Source: an uncultured bacterium | GTDB lineage: Bacteria > Verrucomicrobiota > Lentisphaeria > Victivallales > UBA1829 | Assembly (NCBI GenBank): GCA_902778895.1 | Contig: CACYZF010000009.1 | Location: forward strand, 1 to 64,000 | Direction: 5' to 3' | DNA length: 64,000 nt | Translations under genes and position numbers: made by a program | Shown: positions 7,358 through 15,489 of the stretch, in pieces | Position numbering within the stretch: position 1 is the stretch's first letter | Layout of the letters: each line of letters begins with the position of its first letter | The notes under the pieces: generated by a model | What the model saw: the letters and a program-made list of their open reading frames with translations, nothing else | Databases searched by the model: none | Told to the model about the DNA's origin: nothing

Positions 7358-7386
7358 AATATAGCATGCCGTTGCGCATATTTCAA
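7358..7386 (-). promoter_or_regulatory. rpsT promoter
   Basis: On the minus strand TTGAAA (7381-7386), 17-bp spacer, TATATT (7358-7363). This is a near-consensus sigma70-type promoter, with a leader of about 60 bases. Confidence 0.8.
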
Positions 7387-7468
7387 GAAGAAAAGCGGAA
7401 AAAGCGTCCGTTTTTTCGATTTTTCCGCGGAAAACGGAAGTTTTTCCCGCTTTTTATTAAGAAATAAC

Positions 7469-7496
7469 TTGAACTATCTTATTTTCGCTGTATTGT
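7469..7496 (+). promoter_or_regulatory. Promoter of the nusA operon
   Basis: TTGAAC, 16-bp spacer, TATTGT. This is the only good match upstream of nusA and implies a leader of nearly 290 bases. Confidence 0.6.
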
Positions 7497-7786
7497 ATTA
7501 ATGCTGTGATCTGCTTTCGCAAATCCCGGTACAAAGACGACGGACGCGCCTCAAAACGCATCCGGTCATGCAGGAAGCCGCCAGACCCTTTGAAGCGGAT
7601 GACTGCGGAACCGCGGCCAATGCGGTTCGCGCAATCGGACGGTCAGGGGCCTGTGGGGTTCTTTTGCATTTGTAGGCGGGAGAGCGGCGCGGCGCACGGC
7701 GCGGAACGAACAGGAACACCGCGGACGGCGGAAGCCGCCCCCGGCATCACGATAACAACAACGAACCCGGCACCTGGAGGCACACA
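7497..7786 (+). other. Long 5' leader of the nusA operon
   Basis: About 290 bases lie between the predicted promoter and nusA. No tRNA and no rimP gene, which often precede nusA, could be seen. One open frame (7506-7790) runs through it but its composition is not protein-like. The stretch is GC-rich with several short self-complementary pieces. GGAGG (7777 region) sits seven bases before the nusA ATG. Confidence 0.45.
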
Positions 7787-9085
7787 ATGAACAACGAATT
7801 ACTCGCAATGCTCGAATACATCGAGCAGGAACGCGGCATCAGCAAAGAGCAGGTGGTCAAGGCACTGGAACAGGCGATCCTTTCCGCATACAAGAAAAGC
7901 GCCCATCCCGCAACCGATCTGAACGTGGAAGTCAATCTCCGCACCGGCGAACTGAAAGCCTGGGCGCGTCTGAAGGTCGTCGAGGAATTCCCCTCCGACG
8001 ACGAAATCCTCCTGGCCGAGGCCGTGCGCCGCATCCCGAGCGCGAAGGCCGGCGACATCGTGGAATGGGAAGTGAAGTCGACCGACTTCGGCCGCATCGC
8101 CGCGCAGACCGCGCGCCAGACCATCTGGCAGCTGCTCCGCAAGGCGGAAAAGGACCTCATCCATGACGAGTTCAAGGACAAGGTCGGCGAGATCGTGACT
8201 GGCACGGTGCATCACGCAGACGCCGCCGGCATCGTGGTCGACATCAAGAAATCCCAGGGCATCATTGCCGGACGCGACCGCATCCCCGGCGAACAGTTCT
8301 CCGCGGGCGACCGCATCAGCGCCCTGCTCGTGAAGGTCGACATGGAAGGTTCCGGCCCGAGCCTCATCCTCACCCGTACGTCCAACAATTTCGTCCGCCG
8401 TCTCTTCGAACGCGAAGTTTCCGAGATCCACGACGGCGTGGTCGAGATCGTCGGCATCGCGCGTGCTCCGGGATCCCGTACGAAGGTCGCCGTGAAGTCC
8501 AACGATCCGCGCGTCGACCCGGTCGGCGCCTGCGTCGGTATGCGCGGCCTCCGTGTCCGCAACATCACGAACGAGCTCGGCAGCGAGCGCATCGACGTGA
8601 TCCCGTACAGCAGCGACCTGAAGACGTTCATCGCGAACGCCATGCACCCCGCGAAACTCCTCGACATCGAGCTGAATCCCGAAACGAAGACCATCACGCT
8701 CCACGTCGACCACGAGAATTCGCGCCTCGCATTCGGCCGCAAAGCGCAGAACATCCGCCTCACGCAGCGCCTCGTCCAGTGGAACATCAACATCGTCATC
8801 GAGGAAAGCGAGGAAGAGGAATTCGCCCGCAAGAAACAGGAAGCTGCCGCCGAACTGGCATCGCTGGCCGGTGTCTCGAACGAGGCCGCGGCCGCGCTCG
8901 TCGAACACGGCTACCTGACTGTCGACGGGCTTGGCAACGCTTCCGCCGAGGACCTCGCGTCCATCGCCGAACTCACGGACGAGGACCGCGCGGGCATCGC
9001 CGCGGCCGTCGCCGCGAAGAAGGCCGCCCCCGCCGAAGACGCGGAGAAGCCCGCGGACGCCGCCACGGAAGGACAGCCGGAATAA
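7787..9085 (+). CDS. nusA: Transcription termination/antitermination factor NusA
   Basis: A 432-residue RNA polymerase-binding factor that modulates pausing, termination and antitermination. The N-terminal RNAP-binding domain (1-125) starts MNNELLAMLEYIEQERGIS. An S1 domain (about 130-200, GEIVTGTV) is followed by two KH domains (about 205-345) with DPVGACVGMRG and AFGRKAQNIRL. A short C-terminal helix-hairpin-helix region (about 350-415) lies before an Ala/Glu-rich tail. The start has a strong GGAGG. It is first in an operon with infB, rbfA, nrnA and truB, the usual arrangement for this pathway, although rimP is absent upstream. Confidence 0.96.
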   Translation: MNNELLAMLEYIEQERGISKEQVVKALEQAILSAYKKSAHPATDLNVEVNLRTGELKAWARLKVVEEFPSDDEILLAEAVRRIPSAKAGDIVEWEVKSTDFGRIAAQTARQTIWQLLRKAEKDLIHDEFKDKVGEIVTGTVHHADAAGIVVDIKKSQGIIAGRDRIPGEQFSAGDRISALLVKVDMEGSGPSLILTRTSNNFVRRLFEREVSEIHDGVVEIVGIARAPGSRTKVAVKSNDPRVDPVGACVGMRGLRVRNITNELGSERIDVIPYSSDLKTFIANAMHPAKLLDIELNPETKTITLHVDHENSRLAFGRKAQNIRLTQRLVQWNINIVIEESEEEEFARKKQEAAAELASLAGVSNEAAAALVEHGYLTVDGLGNASAEDLASIAELTDEDRAGIAAAVAAKKAAPAEDAEKPADAATEGQPE

Positions 9086-9118
9086 CGGCGGAACCGCGTG
9101 ATTTGAGGAGTACCCATC

Positions 9119-11668
9119 ATGGCAAGCAAAAATATCAGAATCAGAGACTGGGCCACGCAGTACGGCCTTCAGAACAAAGACGTGATCGCCGCGCTCGACG
9201 AATTCGGATTCCCCGGCAAGACCGCGTCCTCCAACCTCCCCCCGGAGGCGATGGACCGCCTCGTCGCGAAATTCAAGCTCAAACCGGCCGGAAAACCCGC
9301 GTCCGAAAGTAAGCCCGTGCAGGCGGAAAAGGCCGTGAAGCCCGCCGCTCCGAAGAAAGCCGAAGAGCCGAAGAAGGAAACGCCGAAGGAACAGCCCAAG
9401 GCGCAGGCACCGGTCCAGCCGAAACCTCAGGTTCAGCAGCCGAAGCCGCAGGCGCAGGCACCTGTCCAGCCGAAGCCCCAGCCTCAGGCACAGCCCAAAC
9501 CTCAGGCGCAGGCTCCGGTCCAGCCGAAGCCGCAGCCCCAGATTCAGCCGAAACCCCAGCATGTCCTCGGCGGAAACGCCGCGAAGTTCACGTCCGATCT
9601 CGACGATGGAGACGATGATGCCATGCAGGGGCATCGCGAACGCTTCAACCATCCCGGCGGAGGCAAGAACTTCCGTCATGAGACGCGCGGCCCCGCCGGC
9701 CATGACAACCGTGACAACCGTGACAACCGCAATCGCGACAACCGTGACAACCGCAACCGCGACAACAGAGGCCGCGACAACCGCGACAATCGGAATCGCG
9801 ACAACCGGGACAACCGGAATCGCGACAACCGCGACAACCGTCCGGGCAGCGAACCGCAGGCCGCGAACAACGTTCCCGGCCGCGAGGTGCATATCAAGAC
9901 CCCGATCGTGGTGAAGGCGCTTGCCGACGCCATCGGGCGCAAGCCGAACGAAGTCATCATGAGCCTCATGATGATGAACGTGTTGGCGAACATCAACCAG
10001 ACCGTGGAATCCGATGTCGCCCAGAAGCTCGCCGACAAGTTCGGCTGCAAGCTCATCGTGGACCATCGCGACAAGGACCTCCACATGCTCAAGAACGAGG
10101 TCGAAGAGACCGTCGCGCCGGAAGACCGCGTGTACGTCAGCGCCGAATCCGAGCTCAAGGAACGGCCCCCGATCGTGACGTTCATGGGCCACGTCGACCA
10201 CGGCAAGACCTCGCTGCAGGACTGCATCCGCAAGACCCATGTGACCGCGTCCGAAGCAGGCGGCATCACGCAGAGCATCGGCGCGTCCGTCGTCAACCTC
10301 GACGGCAAGAACATCACGTTCGTCGACACCCCCGGCCACGAGGCGTTCACGCAGATGCGCGCCCGCGGCGCGAACGTGACCGACATCGTGGTGCTGGTCG
10401 TGGCCGCCGACGACGGCTTCATGCCGCAGACGATCGAGGCGCTGAACCACGCCAAGGCCGCCAAAGTGCCGATCATCGTGGCCGTCAACAAAATGGACCT
10501 CCCCGAGGCGAATTTCGACCGCGTGCTCCGCAACATGCAGGAACACGACCTGATGCCCGAGGACTGGGGCGGACAGACCGCCGCGATCAAGGTTTCCGCC
10601 CGTTCCGGCGCAGGCATCGACGACCTCCTGGAACGCATCCTGCTCGAAGCCGAAATGCTGGAGCTGAAGGCGAACCCGAAGAACCCGGCGCAGGCGTTCG
10701 TGCTCGAATCCGAGCTGGAACAGGGCCTCGGTGCGACCGCGAACGTCGTCGTGAAGAACGGCACGCTCCGCGTCGGCGACGCCATCATCTGCGGCCAGTA
10801 CTACGGCAAGGTCAAATCCCTGATCGACAGCCGCGGACACCGCGTCCCGCTCGCCGGCCCCAGCACCCCGGTCAAGGTCGTTGGTCTCTCCGGCGTCCCG
10901 CCCGCGGGCACCAAGCTGGCTGTCTGCGAATCGCTCAACGTCGCGAAGTCCCTCGGCGAAGCCCGCGAGGCGCAGAACCGCGTGGAAACCCTCTCCGCGA
11001 AGCCCGTCGCCGCCGGTCTCGAAGCTCTTTTCTCCCAGATGGAGGAAGGCAAGCGCAACGATCTGAAGGTCGTCGTGAAGGCCGACGTCCGCGGCTCGAC
11101 CGAAGCGATCGTGGAGTCCCTGAAGAAGAAATCGAATCCGAAGATCAGCATCGAGGTCATCCATTCGGACGTCGGCGCCATCACCGAAAACGACGTGATG
11201 CTCGCCAGCAGCGCCAACGCCATCATCCTCGGCTTCCACGTGCGCGTCAACCCCGGCGTGAACGACCTCGCCAAGAAGGAACGTGTCGAAATCCGCCTGT
11301 ACAGCATCATCTACGAGCTGCTGGAGGATATCGAGGACGCCATGGCGGGCCGCCTGGAACCCGAAAAGCGCGAAAAGGAGCTCGCCACCGTCCGCATCCT
11401 CAAGATATTCCACCTCTCCAACGGCTCCGATATCTGCGGCTGTATCGTGGAGAAGGGCACCGCGAAGGTCGGTTCCAAGGCCAGGGTCTACCGTGGCAAG
11501 GAACTCCTGTTCAACGGTGAAGTCCGCTCCCTCCGCCACCTCAAGGACGACGTCCGTGAGGTCCGCGCCGGCATGGAGTGCGGCATCCGTCTGGACAACT
11601 TCGCCGATTTCGACGAGGGCGACACGATCCAGCTCTACGAGATCGAACTGAAGAAACAAACACTGTAA
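9119..11668 (+). CDS. infB: Translation initiation factor IF-2
   Basis: An 849-residue GTPase that brings initiator tRNA to the 30S subunit. Residues 1-55 form an IF2 N-terminal domain ([17 protein letters not shown]). About 95-148 is a Pro/Gln/Lys low-complexity run, and about 196-241 an Asp-Asn-Arg repeat. The G domain starts near 350 with GHVDHGKTS (G1), DTPGHE (G3) and NKMD (G4). Domains II-IV follow to the end. TTGAGGAG lies nine bases before the ATG. It is co-transcribed between nusA and rbfA. The odd part is the DNR repeat in the linker, which makes the region extremely charged. Confidence 0.97.
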   Translation: MASKNIRIRDWATQYGLQNKDVIAALDEFGFPGKTASSNLPPEAMDRLVAKFKLKPAGKPASESKPVQAEKAVKPAAPKKAEEPKKETPKEQPKAQAPVQPKPQVQQPKPQAQAPVQPKPQPQAQPKPQAQAPVQPKPQPQIQPKPQHVLGGNAAKFTSDLDDGDDDAMQGHRERFNHPGGGKNFRHETRGPAGHDNRDNRDNRNRDNRDNRNRDNRGRDNRDNRNRDNRDNRNRDNRDNRPGSEPQAANNVPGREVHIKTPIVVKALADAIGRKPNEVIMSLMMMNVLANINQTVESDVAQKLADKFGCKLIVDHRDKDLHMLKNEVEETVAPEDRVYVSAESELKERPPIVTFMGHVDHGKTSLQDCIRKTHVTASEAGGITQSIGASVVNLDGKNITFVDTPGHEAFTQMRARGANVTDIVVLVVAADDGFMPQTIEALNHAKAAKVPIIVAVNKMDLPEANFDRVLRNMQEHDLMPEDWGGQTAAIKVSARSGAGIDDLLERILLEAEMLELKANPKNPAQAFVLESELEQGLGATANVVVKNGTLRVGDAIICGQYYGKVKSLIDSRGHRVPLAGPSTPVKVVGLSGVPPAGTKLAVCESLNVAKSLGEAREAQNRVETLSAKPVAAGLEALFSQMEEGKRNDLKVVVKADVRGSTEAIVESLKKKSNPKISIEVIHSDVGAITENDVMLASSANAIILGFHVRVNPGVNDLAKKERVEIRLYSIIYELLEDIEDAMAGRLEPEKREKELATVRILKIFHLSNGSDICGCIVEKGTAKVGSKARVYRGKELLFNGEVRSLRHLKDDVREVRAGMECGIRLDNFADFDEGDTIQLYEIELKKQTL
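9401..9561 (+). repeat. Pro-Lys-Pro-Gln coding repeat in infB
   Basis: An imperfect tandem repeat encoding [12 protein letters not shown] units. It forms a flexible, probably extended linker between the IF2 N-terminal domain and the rest of the protein. Confidence 0.8.
9704..9841 (+). repeat. Asp-Asn-Arg coding repeat in infB
   Basis: About 46 codons built almost only from GAC AAC CGC-type triplets encode DNR and NRDNR units. This gives a nearly periodic DNA sequence (9-bp core) that could vary in length by slippage. The encoded segment is disordered, with alternating charge. Confidence 0.85.
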
Positions 11669-11684
11669 GCTCAGGAGGCGCATC

Positions 11685-12080
11685 ATGCCTCGAAACAACA
11701 GAAAACACCCGGTCGCCTCGGTCGACCGTCTCGTCCGCGTCAACGAGCTGCTCAAACGCGTGCTCGCCGACCTGCTGGAGACGCTCGGATACAACGAGGA
11801 ACAGGGCAAGATCATATCCATCACCCGCGTGGACTGTGCTTCCAACCTCAAAACCGCCTCCGTGTACGTCAGCATCCTCGGGGCGAAGAACGAGGAGGAG
11901 GAAGCGCGCATCGTCCGCCGTCTGATCGAACGCAAAGCCGAGATCCAGTCGCTCATGTCGAAGGAGGTTATCCTCAAATATACGCCGGTCCTGCACTTCG
12001 TTCTCGACCATTCCGTCGCGGACGGGGACCGCGTCCTCGACCTGCTGCGGCACATGGAGGACGAAAATGCCGGAGACTGA
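11685..12080 (+). CDS. rbfA: Ribosome-binding factor A
   Basis: A 131-residue KH-fold protein that helps mature the 16S rRNA 5' end in the 30S subunit. The pattern of an N-terminal VDRLVRVNELLKRVLADLLE helix, ITRVDCASNLKTASVYVSILG strand segment and LKYTPVLHFVLDHSV near the end is typical. CAGGAGG precedes the ATG. It follows infB by 16 bases and overlaps nrnA by 14, so the three are translationally coupled. Confidence 0.93.
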   Translation: MPRNNRKHPVASVDRLVRVNELLKRVLADLLETLGYNEEQGKIISITRVDCASNLKTASVYVSILGAKNEEEEARIVRRLIERKAEIQSLMSKEVILKYTPVLHFVLDHSVADGDRVLDLLRHMEDENAGD

Positions 12081-13071
12081 TTTCGCCGGCATGGCGGCCG
12101 CGCTGGAAGCCGTCCGCGACAATCCCGCTCCGATCCTCGTGGTCACCCACGAGTGGCCGGACGGCGATGCGGTCGGCTCCGCGTGCGGGCTTTGCACTCT
12201 GCTGCGGGACAACGGGTTCCGCGCAGAGTTTTTTCTTGCGGCGCAGATGCCGGACTGCTACCGTCCGTTCCTGCCGTTCCCTCCCGTCGAGTTCACGGCG
12301 GAGGAGATCAATACGAAGTTCTCGCTGGTGCTGAACGCGGACGCGTCCACCGTGAAGCGCATGCAGCTCGGCCCGGCGGAGTTCGCGTCCATCACGATCC
12401 CGGTCGTCACGTTCGACCATCACCCGGACGACGAGATGTTCGGCACGCTGACCTGCCTGGATCCGGAAGCCAGCTCCACGGCGGAGCTGATCTATTATTT
12501 CGCGGTTTCGCAGGGCTGGAAGATATCCCCGCTTTCCGCCACGTTCCTGATGCTCGGAGTCGTGACCGACACCGGCTGCTTCAAGTTCACGAACACCAGC
12601 GCGAAATCGCACCGGGCGGCCGCCGCCCTCCTGGAACTCGGCGCCGACCATGACCGGATCATCAACGAAGTGTACCTTTCGAAGCCGCTGAACATGGTCC
12701 GGTTCGAAAGCGAACTTTTCTCCGGCATCCAGACCGCGTATGACGGGAAGTTCGCCTGGATTTCCGTCCCGCGCGAACTGCTCGACAAATACGACGTGAA
12801 CCTGAGGAACACCGAACAGCTCATCGAACTTGTGCGAGGGATTCAGGGCGTGGTCGTCGCCGCGCTCATCAAGCCGACCTCCAACCCCGGCATCTTCCGC
12901 GTCTCCATGCGCTCGAAGGACGCGGAGATATCCGTCGGACGCATCGCGCGCGCCCTGAAGGGCGGTGGACACGAAATGGCCGCCGGATGCTCGATATTCG
13001 CGAAAACCCAGGCGGAGGCTTCCGAGGTGCTGCTCCGCTATGTCAGAAAAGAGATGAACCATGAAATATGA
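12067..13071 (+). CDS. nrnA: DHH-family nanoRNase / pAp phosphatase
   Basis: A 334-residue cytoplasmic phosphodiesterase predicted to degrade short oligonucleotides and, in characterised relatives, 3'-phosphoadenosine 5'-phosphate. DHH-family metal-binding motifs are seen in order: DGDAVGS near residue 37, DHHPDD near 117, DTGC near 170. The DHHA1 domain has GGGHEMAAG near 300. It overlaps rbfA by 14 bases and truB by 11. The rbfA-nrnA-truB order is a widespread arrangement and supports the call. Confidence 0.92.
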   Translation: MPETDFAGMAAALEAVRDNPAPILVVTHEWPDGDAVGSACGLCTLLRDNGFRAEFFLAAQMPDCYRPFLPFPPVEFTAEEINTKFSLVLNADASTVKRMQLGPAEFASITIPVVTFDHHPDDEMFGTLTCLDPEASSTAELIYYFAVSQGWKISPLSATFLMLGVVTDTGCFKFTNTSAKSHRAAAALLELGADHDRIINEVYLSKPLNMVRFESELFSGIQTAYDGKFAWISVPRELLDKYDVNLRNTEQLIELVRGIQGVVVAALIKPTSNPGIFRVSMRSKDAEISVGRIARALKGGGHEMAAGCSIFAKTQAEASEVLLRYVRKEMNHEI

Positions 13072-13819
13072 CCCCAAACGCCACAGGCTTCCGCCTTTTA
13101 CCCAGAACGGCATCCTCCTCGTCAACAAGCCGAAAGGATGGACCAGCCACGACGTCGTCGGGTTCTTCCGCGCGCGTTTCAACGCCGTGAAGGTGGGCCA
13201 TTGCGGCACGCTCGATCCCGCCGCTACCGGACTGCTCGTCGTTGTGTTCGGCAAGTTCACGAAGTTCAGCCAGAAATTCTCCGGCGAGGACAAGGTCTAC
13301 GAGGGGACCGCGCTTCTCGGCACGCGTACCGATTCACAGGATATGGACGGCACCGTCCTCAGCACGACCGACACCTCGCACCTCACGGTCGAACAGGTCC
13401 GCGAGGCTTTCCTGAAATTCCAGGGCGACATCATGCAGACGCCTCCGATGGTGTCTGCCGTGAAGCACAACGGCGAACGCCTGTACGACCTCGCGCGCAA
13501 GGGCGTCGAAGTCCAGCGCGAGCCGAAGCCCATCACGATCCACTCCATCACGTTCAAAAAGTTCGATCTCCCGTACGTCGATTTCGAGGTCGCGTGCTCC
13601 AAGGGAACGTACATCCGCACGCTCTGCGCAGATGTCGGCGACGTGCTCGGATGCGGTGCGGCGCTCTACCGTCTGAACCGCCTCAGGAGCGGCGATTTCG
13701 AGCTGAAGGACGCAGTGGATATCGAAACGGTCAAGACCTGGGAACAGGAAGAGCTGAAGGCCGCCATCAACGATTTCCTCTTCAACAAACTCTCCAAGAT
13801 GCCCAAGTTCGCATTCTGA
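13061..13819 (+). CDS. truB: tRNA pseudouridine-55 synthase TruB
   Basis: A 252-residue enzyme that isomerises U55 in the T-loop of tRNAs. GILLVNKPKGWTSHDVV (from about residue 11) and the catalytic GTLDPAATGLL (Asp near residue 49) are clear, as is the later CSKGTYIRTLCADVG. It ends soon after the catalytic domain, so the C-terminal PUA-like domain is short or absent. It overlaps nrnA by 11 bases and ends the recognisable translation part of the operon. Confidence 0.95.
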   Translation: MKYDPKRHRLPPFTQNGILLVNKPKGWTSHDVVGFFRARFNAVKVGHCGTLDPAATGLLVVVFGKFTKFSQKFSGEDKVYEGTALLGTRTDSQDMDGTVLSTTDTSHLTVEQVREAFLKFQGDIMQTPPMVSAVKHNGERLYDLARKGVEVQREPKPITIHSITFKKFDLPYVDFEVACSKGTYIRTLCADVGDVLGCGAALYRLNRLRSGDFELKDAVDIETVKTWEQEELKAAINDFLFNKLSKMPKFAF

Positions 13820-13853
13820 CCGGGCCGCAATTCATTTTCAGGGGGACACGACT

Positions 13854-15482
13854 ATGCTTTATCTGAACAACGTCCAGCATGAAAAGTTCGACAAGGCGCT
13901 GACCGATTACGCGGAAGGAAAACCGCGCGGATGTTTCGAGCTCGACGAAGCCGCGCAGGCCATCGCCGACGGCATTCCGTGCGACGCGGGGCAGGAGAAA
14001 GACCTGCTCGAACGCGTCCGCACCATGCTGAAGGACGACCATCGCGTTTTCGAGCAGGACGGGAAATGCGCCCTCCGCACGAAATTCTTCAACGGCGCGC
14101 GTATCAAGATCGTCCCGTCCGATTTCGAACTGGCGAACGGCATCCTTCTGCCGGGCGACCGCTTCGAGGCGTTCAACCCGTGCGAACTCTCCAACGACGA
14201 TTTCGAGCTGTACGCGCCCGGCGCGAAAGATCCCGCCGAACTCACCGTGATCCGCTGCGATTTCGCCAAGCTTGCGCCTTACTACATCCTGCTCGGACAC
14301 GGCGGCATGATCGACGCCTTCGCGGCGGAATCCCACGACAACTACCTGCGGATGCGTTCCGCGAAGAACATCCGGAACGCCATGCTCGACGTTCCGGCGT
14401 TCGACCTGAGCGATTTCTACATGCAGACCAATTTCCGGTTCGGCGACTACCTCATCGTTACGGTCGAGGACGCCGAGAACGGCAAATTCTCCCTCGAATA
14501 CCGGCCCGCCGAGCTCGATGCGTCCAGCGCCGACAAGATCGAGTGGATCGAACAGTTCGAGGCGGCGCTGATCGAAGTCTGGCACCGCAGCTACAACTAC
14601 ATCACGATCACCGAACAGCTCTCCGCCGGATTCTTCTGCGCGTACTGTGCCGGAAACGACCTCCTCATGCACCCGCGCGTGTCGTTCGATGAATTCCACC
14701 GGAACATGATCGAAGTCACGCTCAGCAATCAGGACGGCGAGACCATGATCGTGCCCATCGACGAGACCAACGAACCGGGTGCGGACGCCCATTCCACGCA
14801 CGATGAACACGAGCACGGGCATGAACACGACCATGAGCACGGCGGTTCCTGTTCCTGCGGACATCATCACGGCGGGAAACATGACCCCATGCACGGGGAA
14901 CACCGCGACGGCGTGCCGCAGGACGGCGATCCGGTCCCCGGACTCTCCGCAAGCGATTTCTCCGCCTCGTCCGGGCACCTCGACTCGCTGGACGCGATCC
15001 TGTCCGACGTGAACGCGCCCATCGGCTACATCGAACTTTACGCGTTCACGCTCGACGCCATCGCGAACGGCGTGGACTTCAATTCCTACCGCGCGTCCAT
15101 CCTCGGCCTTATCGAACACGATTTCGCCGACGACACGCAGGAAGTGGCGTTTCTGAACTTCCTCGATGAGAACTGGGAAGCCTGCAACGAGATCTACCAC
15201 CCCGGCGAGGACGAGGCGAAAGCCCCCGTCCGCTCCCGCCTGATCGAGCTCGACAATGCCCGCATCGCCATGACGAAGGCCATCCTCTCCGGCACGGACG
15301 AGGACCGGATCAAACGTTTCGTCATGCGCGTGAAGCATTTCCATCACGCCATCATTGATACGCTCGCGCTGCTGAACAATCAGGCGGACCTGCCGGAAGG
15401 CCCCGAACTCGAGGCCTTCGAACAGCGCATCGAGGACATCGAGGACGAGTGGGACGCGATCGAGGCGGATTTCGAGAACTGA
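13854..15482 (+). CDS. Unknown protein with a His-rich metal-binding-like loop
   Basis: A 542-residue predicted cytoplasmic protein, not recognised. There is no signal peptide or membrane segment. Residues 1-300 look like a mixed alpha/beta globular region with a conserved-looking GFFCAYCAGND segment. About 310-350 is a His/Glu/Asp/Cys-rich loop (HEHGHEHDHEHGG, CSCGHHHGG) that would bind Zn, Ni or Cu. The last about 170 residues are helical and acidic. AGGGGG lies before the ATG. It is placed 34 bases after truB and 7 bases before an ABC-F gene, so it is probably transcribed with them. A metal store, a metal-dependent enzyme or a chaperone are all possible. Confidence 0.85.
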   Translation: MLYLNNVQHEKFDKALTDYAEGKPRGCFELDEAAQAIADGIPCDAGQEKDLLERVRTMLKDDHRVFEQDGKCALRTKFFNGARIKIVPSDFELANGILLPGDRFEAFNPCELSNDDFELYAPGAKDPAELTVIRCDFAKLAPYYILLGHGGMIDAFAAESHDNYLRMRSAKNIRNAMLDVPAFDLSDFYMQTNFRFGDYLIVTVEDAENGKFSLEYRPAELDASSADKIEWIEQFEAALIEVWHRSYNYITITEQLSAGFFCAYCAGNDLLMHPRVSFDEFHRNMIEVTLSNQDGETMIVPIDETNEPGADAHSTHDEHEHGHEHDHEHGGSCSCGHHHGGKHDPMHGEHRDGVPQDGDPVPGLSASDFSASSGHLDSLDAILSDVNAPIGYIELYAFTLDAIANGVDFNSYRASILGLIEHDFADDTQEVAFLNFLDENWEACNEIYHPGEDEAKAPVRSRLIELDNARIAMTKAILSGTDEDRIKRFVMRVKHFHHAIIDTLALLNNQADLPEGPELEAFEQRIEDIEDEWDAIEADFEN

Positions 15483-15489
15483 GCGGAAC

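Noticed and set aside
7506..7790. A 94-residue open frame in the nusA leader, considered as a YlxR-like or leader peptide gene
   Set aside because: No ribosome-binding site, no match to the YlxR pattern and repetitive low-complexity composition.
9704..9841. A CRISPR-like direct repeat
   Set aside because: It is an in-frame DNR coding repeat inside infB.
7799..12055. A 1418-codon open frame on the minus strand across nusA, infB and rbfA
   Set aside because: It is the antisense of well-supported genes. Long antisense frames arise here from GC-rich codon use, and its protein is Asp/Arg/His-rich with no domains.
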